Source: Anaerolineae bacterium (lineage in GTDB: Bacteria > Chloroflexota > Anaerolineae > JAFGEY01). Taken from it: a stretch of 20,546 nucleotides of DNA. Positions 1 through 7,345 of the stretch are shown piece by piece; positions within the stretch are counted from its first letter, which is position 1, and each line of letters starts with the position of its first letter. Location of the stretch: contig JAFGEY010000495.1 in NCBI GenBank assembly GCA_016931365.1, positions 1 through 20,546 on the forward strand, given 5' to 3'. The notes beneath the pieces are model-generated. The model searched no databases, was not told where the DNA came from, and saw only the letters and a program-made list of their open reading frames with translations. The translations under genes and the position numbers were made by a program.

Positions 1-760
1 TGAGGGCAAGGATAGACATATTGGGGTGGTTGTCAAATCGCACACGCGTGCTGATCACCCCCAAATCTTTTTCGGAACAGCTATAGCCATGCCAAAATGC
101 CGTATTGTTCTCAAAAAGGTTGTTTCGAATGATCAGATTGCCGCCCCAATACATCGAGGCATAGAGTCCACCCCCGGTCGTCGCCGTGTTGTTTCTGATC
201 TGACAGTGCTCAACAAGAAGGTTCGATTCAGACACAAAGATACCGCCGCCGCGATCGTCAGGGCTGGCGTCCCACTCGCCGTTGCTTGCATACCCCTGTT
301 CGATGATGCAATAGGACAGGATGCTAGTCTGCTCGGTTGCATCGTGAAAGCGGATTCCCCATCCTCGGCTATCATCGTTCAGATGGTGCCGGGTAAAGAG
401 AATCATTTCTGTGGGTGTGCCTTGCGCGATGAGCGTTCCGCTGATGACCAACTTGTAGTGGCCGTCGAACCGGATCTCAACACCTGGTTCGATAGTCAGC
501 ACCTCCGATGCAAGCACAAACGTGTCTGTGATAATGATGTACGGGCTGTGTGCGATGTCCCACACGCCGGATATCACGCCGCCAACCTCATATCCTGTCG
601 GCTGTTTCATCTCATCGTTGCTAATGTCACCATTGTCGCCTATTTCCATCGCATGGCTCATCGTTGGTGAGGTATTGTCCATAAGCAACAGCAGCCCCCA
701 TGTCATGACCAGTGTGCACAGAAAAGCAAGTAATATTGAGGATCGTTTACCGAACACCAT
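1..760 (-). CDS. Secreted right-handed beta-helix protein (partial, C-terminus off the left edge)
   Basis: The frame is open from an ATG at 760 to the left edge, giving 253 codons with no stop. The N-terminus (MVFGKRSS, then a hydrophobic run ILLAFLCTLVMTWGLLLL at residues 9-26) looks like a signal peptide or membrane anchor, so the product is probably exported. The rest is rich in Gly, Asn, Ile and Val with regularly spaced beta-strand-and-turn units such as CIIEQGYASNG, CQIRNNTATTGGGLYAS and NLFENNTAF. These are typical of parallel beta-helix proteins (pectate-lyase/NosD-like fold), which often bind or cleave polysaccharides. A strong ribosome site, GGAGGTG at 767-773, supports this start. 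It lies 156 bases downstream of the URO-D-family gene on the same strand. No catalytic residues can be assigned; enzyme, adhesin and structural roles all remain open. Confidence 0.8.
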   Translation of the reverse strand, partial: MVFGKRSSILLAFLCTLVMTWGLLLLMDNTSPTMSHAMEIGDNGDISNDEMKQPTGYEVGGVISGVWDIAHSPYIIITDTFVLASEVLTIEPGVEIRFDGHYKLVISGTLIAQGTPTEMILFTRHHLNDDSRGWGIRFHDATEQTSILSYCIIEQGYASNGEWDASPDDRGGGIFVSESNLLVEHCQIRNNTATTGGGLYASMYWGGNLIIRNNLFENNTAFWHGYSCSEKDLGVISTRVRFDNHPNMSILAL

Positions 761-854
761 ACTTTGCACCTCCGTCCGGCAGGATACAAAAATAGCTATG
801 GCCTGAACGATGGCTGAGAACCCGATGATGATTCACAATGAATATGTACCGCAT
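747..854 (-). CDS. Possible 35-codon small ORF overlapping the beta-helix gene start
   Basis: An ATG at 854 opens a 35-codon frame (MRYIFIVNHHRVLSHRSGHS at its start) ending in TAA at 747-749. It overlaps the first 14 bases of the beta-helix gene in another frame. A perfect GGAGG (861-865) sits 6 bases before the ATG, which is the main reason to list it. The peptide is basic and His-rich, with no recognised family. It could be a leader peptide that couples translation to the downstream gene, or chance. There is no homology or codon-bias support. Confidence 0.25.
   Translation of the reverse strand: MRYIFIVNHHRVLSHRSGHSYFCILPDGGAKYGVR
767..773 (-). promoter_or_regulatory. Ribosome binding site of the beta-helix gene
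   Basis: On the minus strand GGAGGTG precedes the ATG at 760 by six bases. It fixes the start of the otherwise truncated beta-helix gene and lies inside the overlapping 35-codon small ORF. Confidence 0.7.
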
Positions 855-916
855 TTGTGGCCTCCGTTCACTGATGCAAGATGTCAAAAATACCCACAAG
901 AATATGTTCGATGAAA

Positions 917-1867
917 TTATTTGTAATTCCCCATCTCCCGCCACAGATCCAGAATCCGGTCATAGCGGGCCAGTTGCATCCCGGTGTAGACGCAGTTGGA
1001 GGTGCAGAAAATATAGCCATAGCCAGGCATGCCGTGTTCCAGCGCATAGCGCGCCGAGGCCAGGTATTCCTCTTCCGTCCCGGTGTCGATCAGCCCGCAG
1101 TTGACGTTGCCGCACAGGCACACCCGGTCGCCATACAGCGCCTTGACCTCCCTGATGTCCACCCCGGCCTGCGGGTCGAGCGAGTGCAGGGCGTGCGGGT
1201 TGCAGTCCACAAGCTGGTCGATGATCGGTATGATGTTGCCGTCGGTGTGCTTGATGGTGTAAAAGCCCATCTCGCGGTAGGCGGCGATCAACTGCCTGAG
1301 GTAGGGGGTGACAAACCCGGCAAACTGCTCCGGACGCAGAAAGGGGCCGGTGTTAAAGCAGTAATCGGAGCAGAGAGCAAAGCCGTCGAGTCCGCCTCCT
1401 TGCAGCTTGCGCGCGTCGGCGATGGCCCGGTCGACGTGGCGCTGGGCCTCGTCCTTGAGCGATTGGGGATCGTCGTACATCCGCCCGACAAAGTCCATCA
1501 TCGTCTCGCCGGAGGGCAGGCCGTAGGTGGCATCGCCGTGTTTCATCAGGAAATAGGTGTCGCCGGTTCGCGCGCGGATTTTGTCCGTCAAGCGTTGGTA
1601 TTCCTCAACCTCGCCGACCGGGTGGTGCATGAAAATGGCGCTGTGCTCGTAGCGCTCGGCGGTGGCGATGAAAACATCGGCCATGTCGTCACGGTGCAAC
1701 TCGCGCTCCGTTTCGGTCATCTGCGCCCACTGATCGTAGCGCCGGTGGCTGGGATGCATCTTGCCAAAGGCCTCCATCGTCAAAAAGAAGACCAGCTCAA
1801 AGGTCGGCACGCGACCGCTGATGGGACGCCGTTCCAGCGCGGCGATGAACGTCTCGCGTGGGGTCAT
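917..1867 (-). CDS. URO-D-family protein (MtaA/CmuA-like, probably not HemE)
   Basis: This 316-residue protein belongs to the uroporphyrinogen decarboxylase superfamily (COG0407-type). Supporting blocks are the KHTDGN segment (His207-Asp209-Gly210), a following LHSLDPQAGVDI strand, then VCLCGNVNC and the C-terminal GYGYIFCTSNCV region. True HemE has an N-terminal RQAGRY-type motif, absent here, so a methylcobamide:cofactor methyltransferase-like role or an uncharacterised branch is more likely. MtaA-type enzymes bind zinc through His-x-Cys and a later Cys; here the first Cys is Asp209, so the metal site may differ. The frame extends upstream of 1867, but the ATG there (MTPRETFIAAL) has an AAGGAA site and lies 11 bases past the previous stop, so I chose it. 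It is the last gene of the five-gene minus-strand operon. The substrate is unknown. Confidence 0.85.
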   Translation of the reverse strand: MTPRETFIAALERRPISGRVPTFELVFFLTMEAFGKMHPSHRRYDQWAQMTETERELHRDDMADVFIATAERYEHSAIFMHHPVGEVEEYQRLTDKIRARTGDTYFLMKHGDATYGLPSGETMMDFVGRMYDDPQSLKDEAQRHVDRAIADARKLQGGGLDGFALCSDYCFNTGPFLRPEQFAGFVTPYLRQLIAAYREMGFYTIKHTDGNIIPIIDQLVDCNPHALHSLDPQAGVDIREVKALYGDRVCLCGNVNCGLIDTGTEEEYLASARYALEHGMPGYGYIFCTSNCVYTGMQLARYDRILDLWREMGNYK

Positions 1868-1878
1868 GTGGGTTCCTT

Positions 1879-2376
1879 TCAGGCCAGGAAATTTTTCAGC
1901 GCGCCATACGAAATGATCGCGCTGATGTCCTCGACAAATTTGATGCGCTCCGGCGCGCCGCTGGCGATTGCGTTGCGCAGGATCATCGGATTCAAATCGA
2001 TGTCCTCTGCGCCTTGGCAGGTCGCCAGCACGCAGAATTCGGCGCAAAAGCCAGTGAGGACGACCGCGTCTACGCCGAGGCCGCGCAGTTTCGCCTCCAG
2101 GTCGGTTTTGTTGAAGGCATTGCCGTAGGTTTTGTGAATCGCCAGGTCGGAAGGCAGCAGTTTGAGGCTTTCGGGCTGGTTAAACCCTTCCTTGCCGGGG
2201 ACGAGTCCGCCGTCCTGGTCGATATGTTGGACGGAAACGATGGGCAACCCTTTTTTCCTGAACAGGTCGATGGCAGCATTGATGTATTCGATGGCGTGAT
2301 TCAGCGATTGGGTGGTGGTGGCGTCAAGGTCAAAGAACGCCTTTTGAACATCGATCACGAGCAAAGCGGGTTTCAT
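1879..2376 (-). CDS. Isochorismatase-like cysteine hydrolase
   Basis: The 165-residue protein has the full signature of the cysteine hydrolase (isochorismatase/nicotinamidase) family. Asp9 lies in LLVIDVQKAFF, Lys82 in the AIHKTYGNAF strand, and nucleophile Cys115 in VVLTGFCAEFCVLAT, together forming the Asp-Lys-Cys triad. The family hydrolyses amide or vinyl-ether bonds of small molecules such as nicotinamide, N-carbamoylsarcosine, ureidoacrylate or isochorismate; the substrate cannot be read from sequence. The length is short but normal for stand-alone members. No signal peptide is seen, so it is cytoplasmic. An AAGGAG site sits 7 bases before the ATG. It lies 28 bases after the HAD gene and 11 bases before the URO-D-family gene, in the same operon. 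Confidence 0.9.
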   Translation of the reverse strand: MKPALLVIDVQKAFFDLDATTTQSLNHAIEYINAAIDLFRKKGLPIVSVQHIDQDGGLVPGKEGFNQPESLKLLPSDLAIHKTYGNAFNKTDLEAKLRGLGVDAVVLTGFCAEFCVLATCQGAEDIDLNPMILRNAIASGAPERIKFVEDISAIISYGALKNFLA

Positions 2377-2404
2377 TTTTCACTCCTTAAGATAGTGTGG
2401 GTTG

Positions 2405-3136
2405 TTACCAACGCTCGATCAAATCGAGCAGTTCGGCCAGGCGAGTAATCTCGGCGTCGGGTCTGATGCCGTTCAATTTAAAGCTTTTGTTGCGTTTGTA
2501 CACCGTTTTCATTTCCACTGCCCGCGCGCCGACCAGGTCGTGTTCGGGCGTGTCGCCGACGAAAAAGGCGCGTTCGGCCGGTATATTCAGCCGATCCAGT
2601 GCGAGTTGATACAGCTCGGGCTGCGGCTTCCACAGCGCCACATCGCTGGAGAAAAGCGTGTCGTCAAAGTATTTCAAAATGCCGAATCGTTCCATCTCTT
2701 GGCGATGTTCGTCGCCGGGCCACATCGTGTTTGAGATCAGGCCAATCTTGAGGCCGCGCGCATGCAGGGCCTGAATCGTCTCCAATGTGTCGTCGTACAT
2801 CACCACACGTCGATCCAGCGGCGCAATGTAGCGGGGGATGGCCGCCTTGATCATCTGCACGGGCATGGCCTTCCCGGCAGCGACGCAGGCTTCTTGCAGC
2901 AGCCCGCCGAGGGTGAGGTTTTGTCGGCCCAGAGTCGCCAATGTCCAGCGATGGGGCAGGGCATCCATAAAGTGGGCGACAAACTTGTCGCGGTCGAGGG
3001 CGTAGCCCTGTTCGCTCAAAAAGGCGTAGACGTGGGTCAGGCCGATGCGCTCCCATTCTAGCCAGGCGTAGCCTTCAGGGTTGAAATCGAGCAGGGTGCC
3101 ACCCAGGTCGAAAATGGCTGCTTGAATCACGGTCAT
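2405..3136 (-). CDS. HAD-superfamily hydrolase (subfamily IA type)
   Basis: The 243-residue protein carries the four HAD motifs: motif I FDLGGTLLDF with nucleophile Asp10, motif II LISNT, motif III Lys in WKPQPELY, and motif IV FFVGDTPEHDLVGA. A cap-like helical insert between motifs I and II fits subfamily IA (phosphoglycolate phosphatase/haloacid dehalogenase-like). The second Asp of the phosphatase DxDGT motif is Gly12 here, a known variant in uncharacterised HAD proteins that may lower or change phosphatase activity. The start is slightly uncertain. GGAG lies only 3 bases before the ATG at 3136, while a GTG two codons later (3130) has more usual spacing. It sits 24 bases after the methyltransferase gene and 28 before the cysteine hydrolase gene. 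The substrate is unknown. Confidence 0.88.
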   Translation of the reverse strand: MTVIQAAIFDLGGTLLDFNPEGYAWLEWERIGLTHVYAFLSEQGYALDRDKFVAHFMDALPHRWTLATLGRQNLTLGGLLQEACVAAGKAMPVQMIKAAIPRYIAPLDRRVVMYDDTLETIQALHARGLKIGLISNTMWPGDEHRQEMERFGILKYFDDTLFSSDVALWKPQPELYQLALDRLNIPAERAFFVGDTPEHDLVGARAVEMKTVYKRNKSFKLNGIRPDAEITRLAELLDLIERW

Positions 3137-3160
3137 TCTCTCCGTTTCGTGATGGTTGAC

Positions 3161-3862
3161 TCAGTCGGTGACGACATAGACAGCGGCATTCCAGACGGCG
3201 GTGGTGTCACGTTGCCAAAGCAGTTCAAAGTCCTTGAACCCGGCTTCCAACAACAGGGACTTTTGGGTTTCAATGGCGAAAGGAATGTCGATATGATACA
3301 CTCCATCTTGAGCGTGGGGCCTATCTGCGATTAGTTCGTTGTATTCGTCCAAAAAATCAGCTTCCATTTCTTCAAGGGTCACAGCATCGCCCTCGATGTA
3401 TTTCCCGCTTGGTTTCAGTGCGGCGTGGATTTTGCGATACAATGCGAGCTTGGTTTCCCGAAAAAAGTGGTGATTGTTCATCACCGAGACGACATAGTCG
3501 TACGTTTGTTGCCCGAAGGAGATGATAAAGTACGAGTCGACGATGAGTGTGATTTGATCTATGTGGTCCCTATATTTTTGCCGCAACAAATCGAGCATAT
3601 TTTCTGACAGATCGACCCCGGTGATCGCGGCGTTGGGCGCGCGCTGGAATAGTGCTTCAAGTTCCAGCCCGGTGCCACAGCCCAGGTCGAGGATGCGCAG
3701 TGGCGCATCGGTTTCCTCGATCGGGGAGGCCACGGTCTGGTAAAAGTGGGCAAACGTGGCCTCATCAAAGACATAGCCGCGAATGTGCTCGTCGTATCCA
3801 TCGGCTCTGGCATCAAAGAACGCCCCCATCTCTTCGATTCTTTCTTTTTCTTGGTCACTCAT
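3161..3862 (-). CDS. Class I SAM-dependent methyltransferase
   Basis: This 233-residue protein has the SAM-binding motif I LDLGCGTGLELE (about residues 58-69) and the acidic end of strand beta2, GVDLSENM with Asp84, which binds the SAM ribose. A later YDYVVSVMNNHHFF segment corresponds to motif IV. The layout matches small-molecule class I methyltransferases (Methyltransf_11/25 type); no motif identifies the acceptor. The frame is open far upstream, but the ATG at 3862 (MSDQEKERIEEMG) has an AAGGA site 6 bases before it and follows the YjbQ-family gene by 20 bases, so I chose it. The acidic N-terminal helix is usual for the family. It is cytoplasmic and the second gene of the minus-strand operon. 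Confidence 0.88.
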   Translation of the reverse strand: MSDQEKERIEEMGAFFDARADGYDEHIRGYVFDEATFAHFYQTVASPIEETDAPLRILDLGCGTGLELEALFQRAPNAAITGVDLSENMLDLLRQKYRDHIDQITLIVDSYFIISFGQQTYDYVVSVMNNHHFFRETKLALYRKIHAALKPSGKYIEGDAVTLEEMEADFLDEYNELIADRPHAQDGVYHIDIPFAIETQKSLLLEAGFKDFELLWQRDTTAVWNAAVYVVTD

Positions 3863-3882
3863 TTGATTTCCTTTTCTGCCGC

Positions 3883-4296
3883 TCACTCTCCCATCACCTT
3901 GATCACCAGCCGTTTGGGGCGCTGGCCGTCGAATTCGGCGTAATAAATCTGCTGCCACGGGCCGAGGTCGAGTCGGCCGTTGGTGATCGGCACGATCACC
4001 TCGTGATGAATGAGCAGACTCTTGAGGTGTGAATCGCCATTGCTCTCGCCGGTGCGATGGTGACGGTAGTGCGGGTTGAACGGAGCCAGGTTTTCCAGCC
4101 ATTCGTCGATGTCCTGGATCAGCCCCGATTCGGCGTCGTTGACGTAAACGCTGGCGGTAATATGCATCGCTGAGACAAGGACCATCCCTTCCTGCACCCC
4201 GCTTTTGGCGACCACGTCGGCGATCTGGGCGGTAATATTGATATATTCACGGTGTTTCTTGGTATTGAATGTCAGGTATTCAGTCTTGAACTTCAT
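3883..4296 (-). CDS. yjbQ: YjbQ/UPF0047 family protein (secondary thiamine-phosphate synthase enzyme)
   Basis: The 137 residues match the usual YjbQ length and its conserved blocks: [13 protein letters not shown] (family H..T..i.iN..E), a [19 protein letters not shown] block with the conserved His residues, [23 protein letters not shown], and a final R.vIkvmGE. The family is annotated as a secondary thiamine-phosphate synthase from weak complementing activity of the E. coli protein; its true role is unsettled. A GGGAGG site precedes the ATG by six bases. It is the first gene of the leftward operon, and its promoter should lie in 4297-4610, where an inverted-repeat element now sits. Confidence 0.93.
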   Translation of the reverse strand: MKFKTEYLTFNTKKHREYINITAQIADVVAKSGVQEGMVLVSAMHITASVYVNDAESGLIQDIDEWLENLAPFNPHYRHHRTGESNGDSHLKSLLIHHEVIVPITNGRLDLGPWQQIYYAEFDGQRPKRLVIKVMGE

Positions 4297-4342
4297 CTGT
4301 GCCTCCCTGTGCCATCATCCCTGGTTTTCACAACGCTCCATC

Positions 4343-4476
4343 GTCATTGCGAGGCAAGTGAGCGATTTTTGCTCATTTGACAAGGCAATCTCTAGGACTA
4401 ATTAAAACAATTTTAGATGTTCTGTAATCATTGGGGATTGCTTCACCGCGCAAAAAGCGGCGCGGTTCGCAATGAC
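4343..4476. repeat. Inverted-repeat intergenic element (MITE or REP-like)
   Basis: The ends are a perfect 10-base inverted repeat, GTCATTGCGA (4343-4352) and TCGCAATGAC (4467-4476). A second, imperfect pair lies inside it: AAGGCAATCTC (4382-4392) against GGGATTGCTT (4433-4442). Each arm can also form its own small hairpin (GAGC...GCTC near 4360-4374; CCGC...GCGG near 4446-4460). The centre is AT-rich. CATTGCGAGG...GCAATC arms of this kind are known as dispersed palindromic repeats in several bacterial phyla. The element has no coding capacity and lies between divergent genes. Confidence 0.65.
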
Positions 4477-4536
4477 AGGATGACCGTGTGACTGAACCTG
4501 ATTCAGTATAACACCAGTCGGGCAACCCGTCAAAAG

Positions 4537-4565
4537 TTGGATTTGGGCACGTATTATGGTATACT
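4537..4565 (+). promoter_or_regulatory. Candidate sigma70-type promoter for the alpha/beta hydrolase gene
   Basis: TTGGAT (4537-4542) and TATACT (4560-4565) are separated by 17 bases. The -10 box matches 5 of 6 consensus bases; the -35 box is weaker. It lies 45 bases before the ATG at 4611 and just outside the inverted-repeat element. Confidence 0.45.
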
Positions 4566-4610
4566 TAATCGCGTTCAAGCGCAGCTGACGGGGGTAGACA
4601 TCGGAGGCGT

Positions 4611-5795
4611 ATGGCAGGGCAAGCACGCAGTCAAATTCACTGGATGAATTTTATCTCGGCCTTGTTTGTCGCATTGACGGTACTGGTGGCGGGCTGGTTC
4701 ATCTCGATCTGGCTGATGCCCAACAGCGTCCTCAATCCCTTTCCACCGGATGCGTTTGCTTCTTTGCCGGCGCAATCGACCGGCGGGGTGCAGGTTGTGC
4801 GCGCAGTCTACGATCCGTCCAGGCCCACGCCGACTTTTCCGCCCACCTGGACACCAACCCCGCTGCCTCCGGCCACCGCGACACGGCTGCCAACCTCGAC
4901 GCCGCTGCCTACAGCCACGCCGACCGCCGTGCCTACGCTGTCGCCCAACTGGCCGCTGTGGATCACGGGGATGCGTTATCGCACTTATGAGGGCGGGCAG
5001 GTCACGTTGTACGGGCTGTTTGGCGAAAGCGACAAGTTTACGACCTATTTGATCTTTTACCCCAGTGAGGGCATGAGCATCAGCGGGATGATGAACGTGC
5101 CCAAGGGGCGCGGCCCTTTCCCGGTGATCATTCTCTGCCACGGCTACATCCATCCCGACAAGTATGCGACCGGCAATGATACCTGGCGCGAGGCCTTTTT
5201 TCTGTCCGAACATGGGTACATCACCATCTCGCCCGATTATCGCAGCCATGCCGGCTCGGATAACGGAACGAGCTTTTTCCACATCGGTTACGCGCAGGAC
5301 ATCCTTAACCTGATTGGCTCGCTGCGAACGGTTGATCACGCCGACACGGATCGCATTGGGTTGTGGGGGCACAGTATGGGCGGGGGGGTGGCGCTCAAGA
5401 CGGCAGTGGTCAGCAAAAAGGTGGATGCGTTGGTGCTTTTTGGCTCCGTCCATGCCGACGAGCGGGTTAATTTCCAGTATGGGATGGGCAACGGTGCGGG
5501 CACCTATGGTCTGGCCCTGATCGGCACGCCCAACCAGAGCCGGCTCGACTACAAGCGTATTTCGGCGATCAATTATTTAAAGTACGCCCCGCCGATAAGC
5601 ATCCATCACGGCGACAATGATATGATTGTGCCCTACCAGTGGTCGGAAGATTTGCTTGAGGCTGCGCAGGAGCAGAATGCGACGGCCGAGTTGTTCTTGT
5701 ACAAAGGCGCCGAGCACACCTTCCGCAACGACGATTGGGACCTGGCGATGGAACGCACGCTGGCCTTTTTTGACAAGTATGTCAAAAGCAAATAG
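4611..5795 (+). CDS. Membrane-anchored alpha/beta hydrolase on a Pro/Thr-rich stalk
   Basis: In this 394-residue protein, residues 14-36 form one hydrophobic helix with no lipobox, so it is probably a signal anchor with the bulk outside the membrane. Residues 71-110 are a Pro/Thr-rich linker (PTPTFPPTWTPTPLPP style). The catalytic domain follows, of the dienelactone hydrolase/prolyl oligopeptidase type. It has an oxyanion HGY at 177-179, a nucleophile elbow GHSMGG with Ser255, Asp337 in HGDNDMIVP, and His369 in GAEHTF. It likely hydrolyses esters or peptides at the cell surface; the substrate is unknown. GGAGG at 4603-4607 gives tight spacing to the ATG at 4611; a start at Met12 is a less likely alternative. 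The next gene follows after 37 bases, suggesting co-transcription. Confidence 0.9.
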   Translation: MAGQARSQIHWMNFISALFVALTVLVAGWFISIWLMPNSVLNPFPPDAFASLPAQSTGGVQVVRAVYDPSRPTPTFPPTWTPTPLPPATATRLPTSTPLPTATPTAVPTLSPNWPLWITGMRYRTYEGGQVTLYGLFGESDKFTTYLIFYPSEGMSISGMMNVPKGRGPFPVIILCHGYIHPDKYATGNDTWREAFFLSEHGYITISPDYRSHAGSDNGTSFFHIGYAQDILNLIGSLRTVDHADTDRIGLWGHSMGGGVALKTAVVSKKVDALVLFGSVHADERVNFQYGMGNGAGTYGLALIGTPNQSRLDYKRISAINYLKYAPPISIHHGDNDMIVPYQWSEDLLEAAQEQNATAELFLYKGAEHTFRNDDWDLAMERTLAFFDKYVKSK

Positions 5796-5821
5796 CTTTT
5801 GGAAAGCAAGTAGTTTTTGAG
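5787..5821 (+). repeat. Short imperfect tandem duplication at the hydrolase stop codon
   Basis: AGCAAATAGCTTTTGGA and AGCAAGTAGTTTTTGAG are adjacent copies with an 18-base period, differing at a few bases. The hydrolase stop codon lies in the first copy and the second carries TAG in the matching place. It is probably a replication-slippage duplication without function. Confidence 0.5.
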
Positions 5822-5832
5822 GGGGGTGAACG

Positions 5833-6468
5833 ATGCCAATTCTTGATGCGCTAAAGACGTTCATAGCCGCCTGGAAAAAACGCTCGGGGCGGGAGCGCCG
5901 CAAAAAGGTCGATGCCTTTCTGGACGAATTGTTCCGCTATTTTCCTTTTTCGCCGCAGGCGCAGCAGTGGCTACGACAAAGCATACGCGTCGAGGTGCTC
6001 GATTGGGACAGTCTTGCCGGCGGTGGCGGGTGGTATGCCGACCGGCGACTGGTGCGCCTGAACACGGCTCAATACGAGGCAGCGATCCACGAGCTGACCC
6101 ACGCGCTGTGGCACGATAAGCGCAAGAACCGGGCGGTGCGCGACGGCTTTGTTGGAGCCGTACAGCGGCTGGCCGAGGATGGCGATGGTCGCTGGTCGCG
6201 CGTGCATACTCTGGCCGGGCATTATGTCCACGGCATTGCCGACCAGCCGGGGTTCGAGCAGGGGATGCTGCTGCCTGAATCGGAGTGGGGCAGCGGCGGC
6301 GGGCCGCGTGGTGAGTGGAATGATTGGGAGATGTTTGCCGGGCTGGCTTCGGGCTGTATGGCCGACCTTCGTCTGCTGCCGCCCTACCTGCGCCAGTTTT
6401 ATGCAGAGATGTTCGTCGAGCTGCCGCCCGATGCGCCGCCGCCGGAGTCGACAGCGCCACATCGGTAG
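5833..6468 (+). CDS. Small putative zinc metallopeptidase (HELTH motif)
   Basis: The 211 residues belong to no family I can name. The key feature is YEAAIHELTHALWHD with HELTH at 86-90, which fits the zinc-binding HExxH motif followed by further hydrophobic and His residues. A later acidic helix, NDWEMFAGLASG, offers Glu166 as a possible third zinc ligand (gluzincin-like), by inference. The N-terminus is basic (KKRSGRERRKK) with no signal peptide or membrane helix, so it should be cytoplasmic. The C-terminus is a Pro-rich tail. A strong GAGGGGGG site precedes the ATG. It lies 37 bases after the surface hydrolase gene and 31 before tpiA, in an apparent operon. Peptidase activity is inferred from one motif; a non-peptidase zinc protein is possible. 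Confidence 0.75.
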   Translation: MPILDALKTFIAAWKKRSGRERRKKVDAFLDELFRYFPFSPQAQQWLRQSIRVEVLDWDSLAGGGGWYADRRLVRLNTAQYEAAIHELTHALWHDKRKNRAVRDGFVGAVQRLAEDGDGRWSRVHTLAGHYVHGIADQPGFEQGMLLPESEWGSGGGPRGEWNDWEMFAGLASGCMADLRLLPPYLRQFYAEMFVELPPDAPPPESTAPHR

Positions 6469-6499
6469 AATATAACAAAAAGATTAAGGAGAGTTTTTA

Positions 6500-7267
6500 A
6501 TGCGTACACCGATTATTGCCGGTAACTGGAAAATGAACAAGACGATCGCCGAAGCGGTCGAATTGGTCGAGGCGATGAAAGGCCCGTTGGCCGAGATCGA
6601 CGGCGTGGACAAGGTGGTTTGCCCGACCTTTGTCTGCCTGCCGGCGGTCAAAGCGGCGATTGGTGATGCCGAGATTGGCCTCGGCGCGCAGAACGTCTAT
6701 TTTGAGGAAAAGGGCGCTTTTACCGGCGAAATTGCGCCGGGGATGCTCGAGGGGCTGGTGCAGTACGTGATCATCGGTCACTCGGAGCGCCGCCAATACT
6801 TTGGCGAGACTGATGAGGGCGTCAGCAAAAAGATCAAGGCTGTCTTTGCTTATGGACTGATCCCTATCGTCTGTGTCGGCGAAACGCTGGAACTGCGCCG
6901 GGCAGGCAAAACCGATTCTTGGGTCAGGGATCAGGTGGTTGCCGCGTTGGCCGGCTTGGGCGGCGAGCAGGTGCAGTCGTTGATCATCGCCTACGAGCCG
7001 ATCTGGGCCATCGGCACCGGCGTCGCCGCCACGCCCGCCGACGCGCAGCAGGTGATCGGCGACGTGGTGCGCCCGACCGTGGCCAAGTTGTACGGCGACG
7101 GCGTGGCGCAGGCGACCCGCATCCAGTACGGCGGCAGCGTCAGTCCCGGCAATGCCCTGGAATTGATGCGCCTGCCCGACGTCGACGGCGGGCTAGTGGG
7201 CGGCGCGAGCCTCAAGGCGGCTGACTTTATCGAGATCGTGCGGCAAACGGCCCAGGCTCATCAGTAA
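6500..7267 (+). CDS. tpiA: Triosephosphate isomerase
   Basis: The 255-residue protein interconverts dihydroxyacetone phosphate and glyceraldehyde-3-phosphate in glycolysis and gluconeogenesis, in the cytoplasm. All active-site elements are present: Asn9 and Lys11 in AGNWKMNK, His94 in IIGHSERR, catalytic Glu166 in AYEPIWAIGTG with the mobile loop after it, and the phosphate-binding QYGGSVSPGN (209-218) and GGLVGGASL. The length is normal. AAGGAGAG stands 7 bases before the ATG. It follows the HELTH gene by 31 bases and is followed by a hairpin terminator. In this window TPI would also serve dihydroxyacetone phosphate produced by fucose breakdown, though it need not be dedicated to that. Confidence 0.98.
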   Translation: MRTPIIAGNWKMNKTIAEAVELVEAMKGPLAEIDGVDKVVCPTFVCLPAVKAAIGDAEIGLGAQNVYFEEKGAFTGEIAPGMLEGLVQYVIIGHSERRQYFGETDEGVSKKIKAVFAYGLIPIVCVGETLELRRAGKTDSWVRDQVVAALAGLGGEQVQSLIIAYEPIWAIGTGVAATPADAQQVIGDVVRPTVAKLYGDGVAQATRIQYGGSVSPGNALELMRLPDVDGGLVGGASLKAADFIEIVRQTAQAHQ

Positions 7268-7288
7268 ACACCCTATCATATTATGGAT

Positions 7289-7333
7289 CGAGTGCTCAGT
7301 GCTCGTGTAGAGGGCGTTGAGCACTCGGTTTTT
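7289..7333 (+). terminator. Intrinsic terminator after tpiA, abutting the lspA start
   Basis: A perfect 10-base stem, CGAGTGCTCA (7289-7298) with TGAGCACTCG (7318-7327), encloses a 19-base loop and is followed by five T (7329-7333). It lies 22 bases after the tpiA stop and ends 12 bases before the lspA GTG. It should end or attenuate tpiA transcription. Confidence 0.65.
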
Positions 7334-7345
7334 GGGAGCACAGGT

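Noticed and set aside
859..887. Minus-strand TTGACA at 882-887 as a promoter for the beta-helix gene
   Set aside because: No acceptable -10 hexamer lies 16-18 bases downstream.
881..2128. 415-codon plus-strand open frame opposite the URO-D-family and cysteine hydrolase genes
   Set aside because: It is antisense to two clearly recognisable genes with good ribosome sites, and its translation shows no family motif. It is a by-product of codon bias.
7283..7345. N-terminal extension of lspA from the ATG at 7283
   Set aside because: The extension would encode the tpiA terminator stem and add 21 residues not typical of LspA. The GTG at 7346 has a proper ribosome site.
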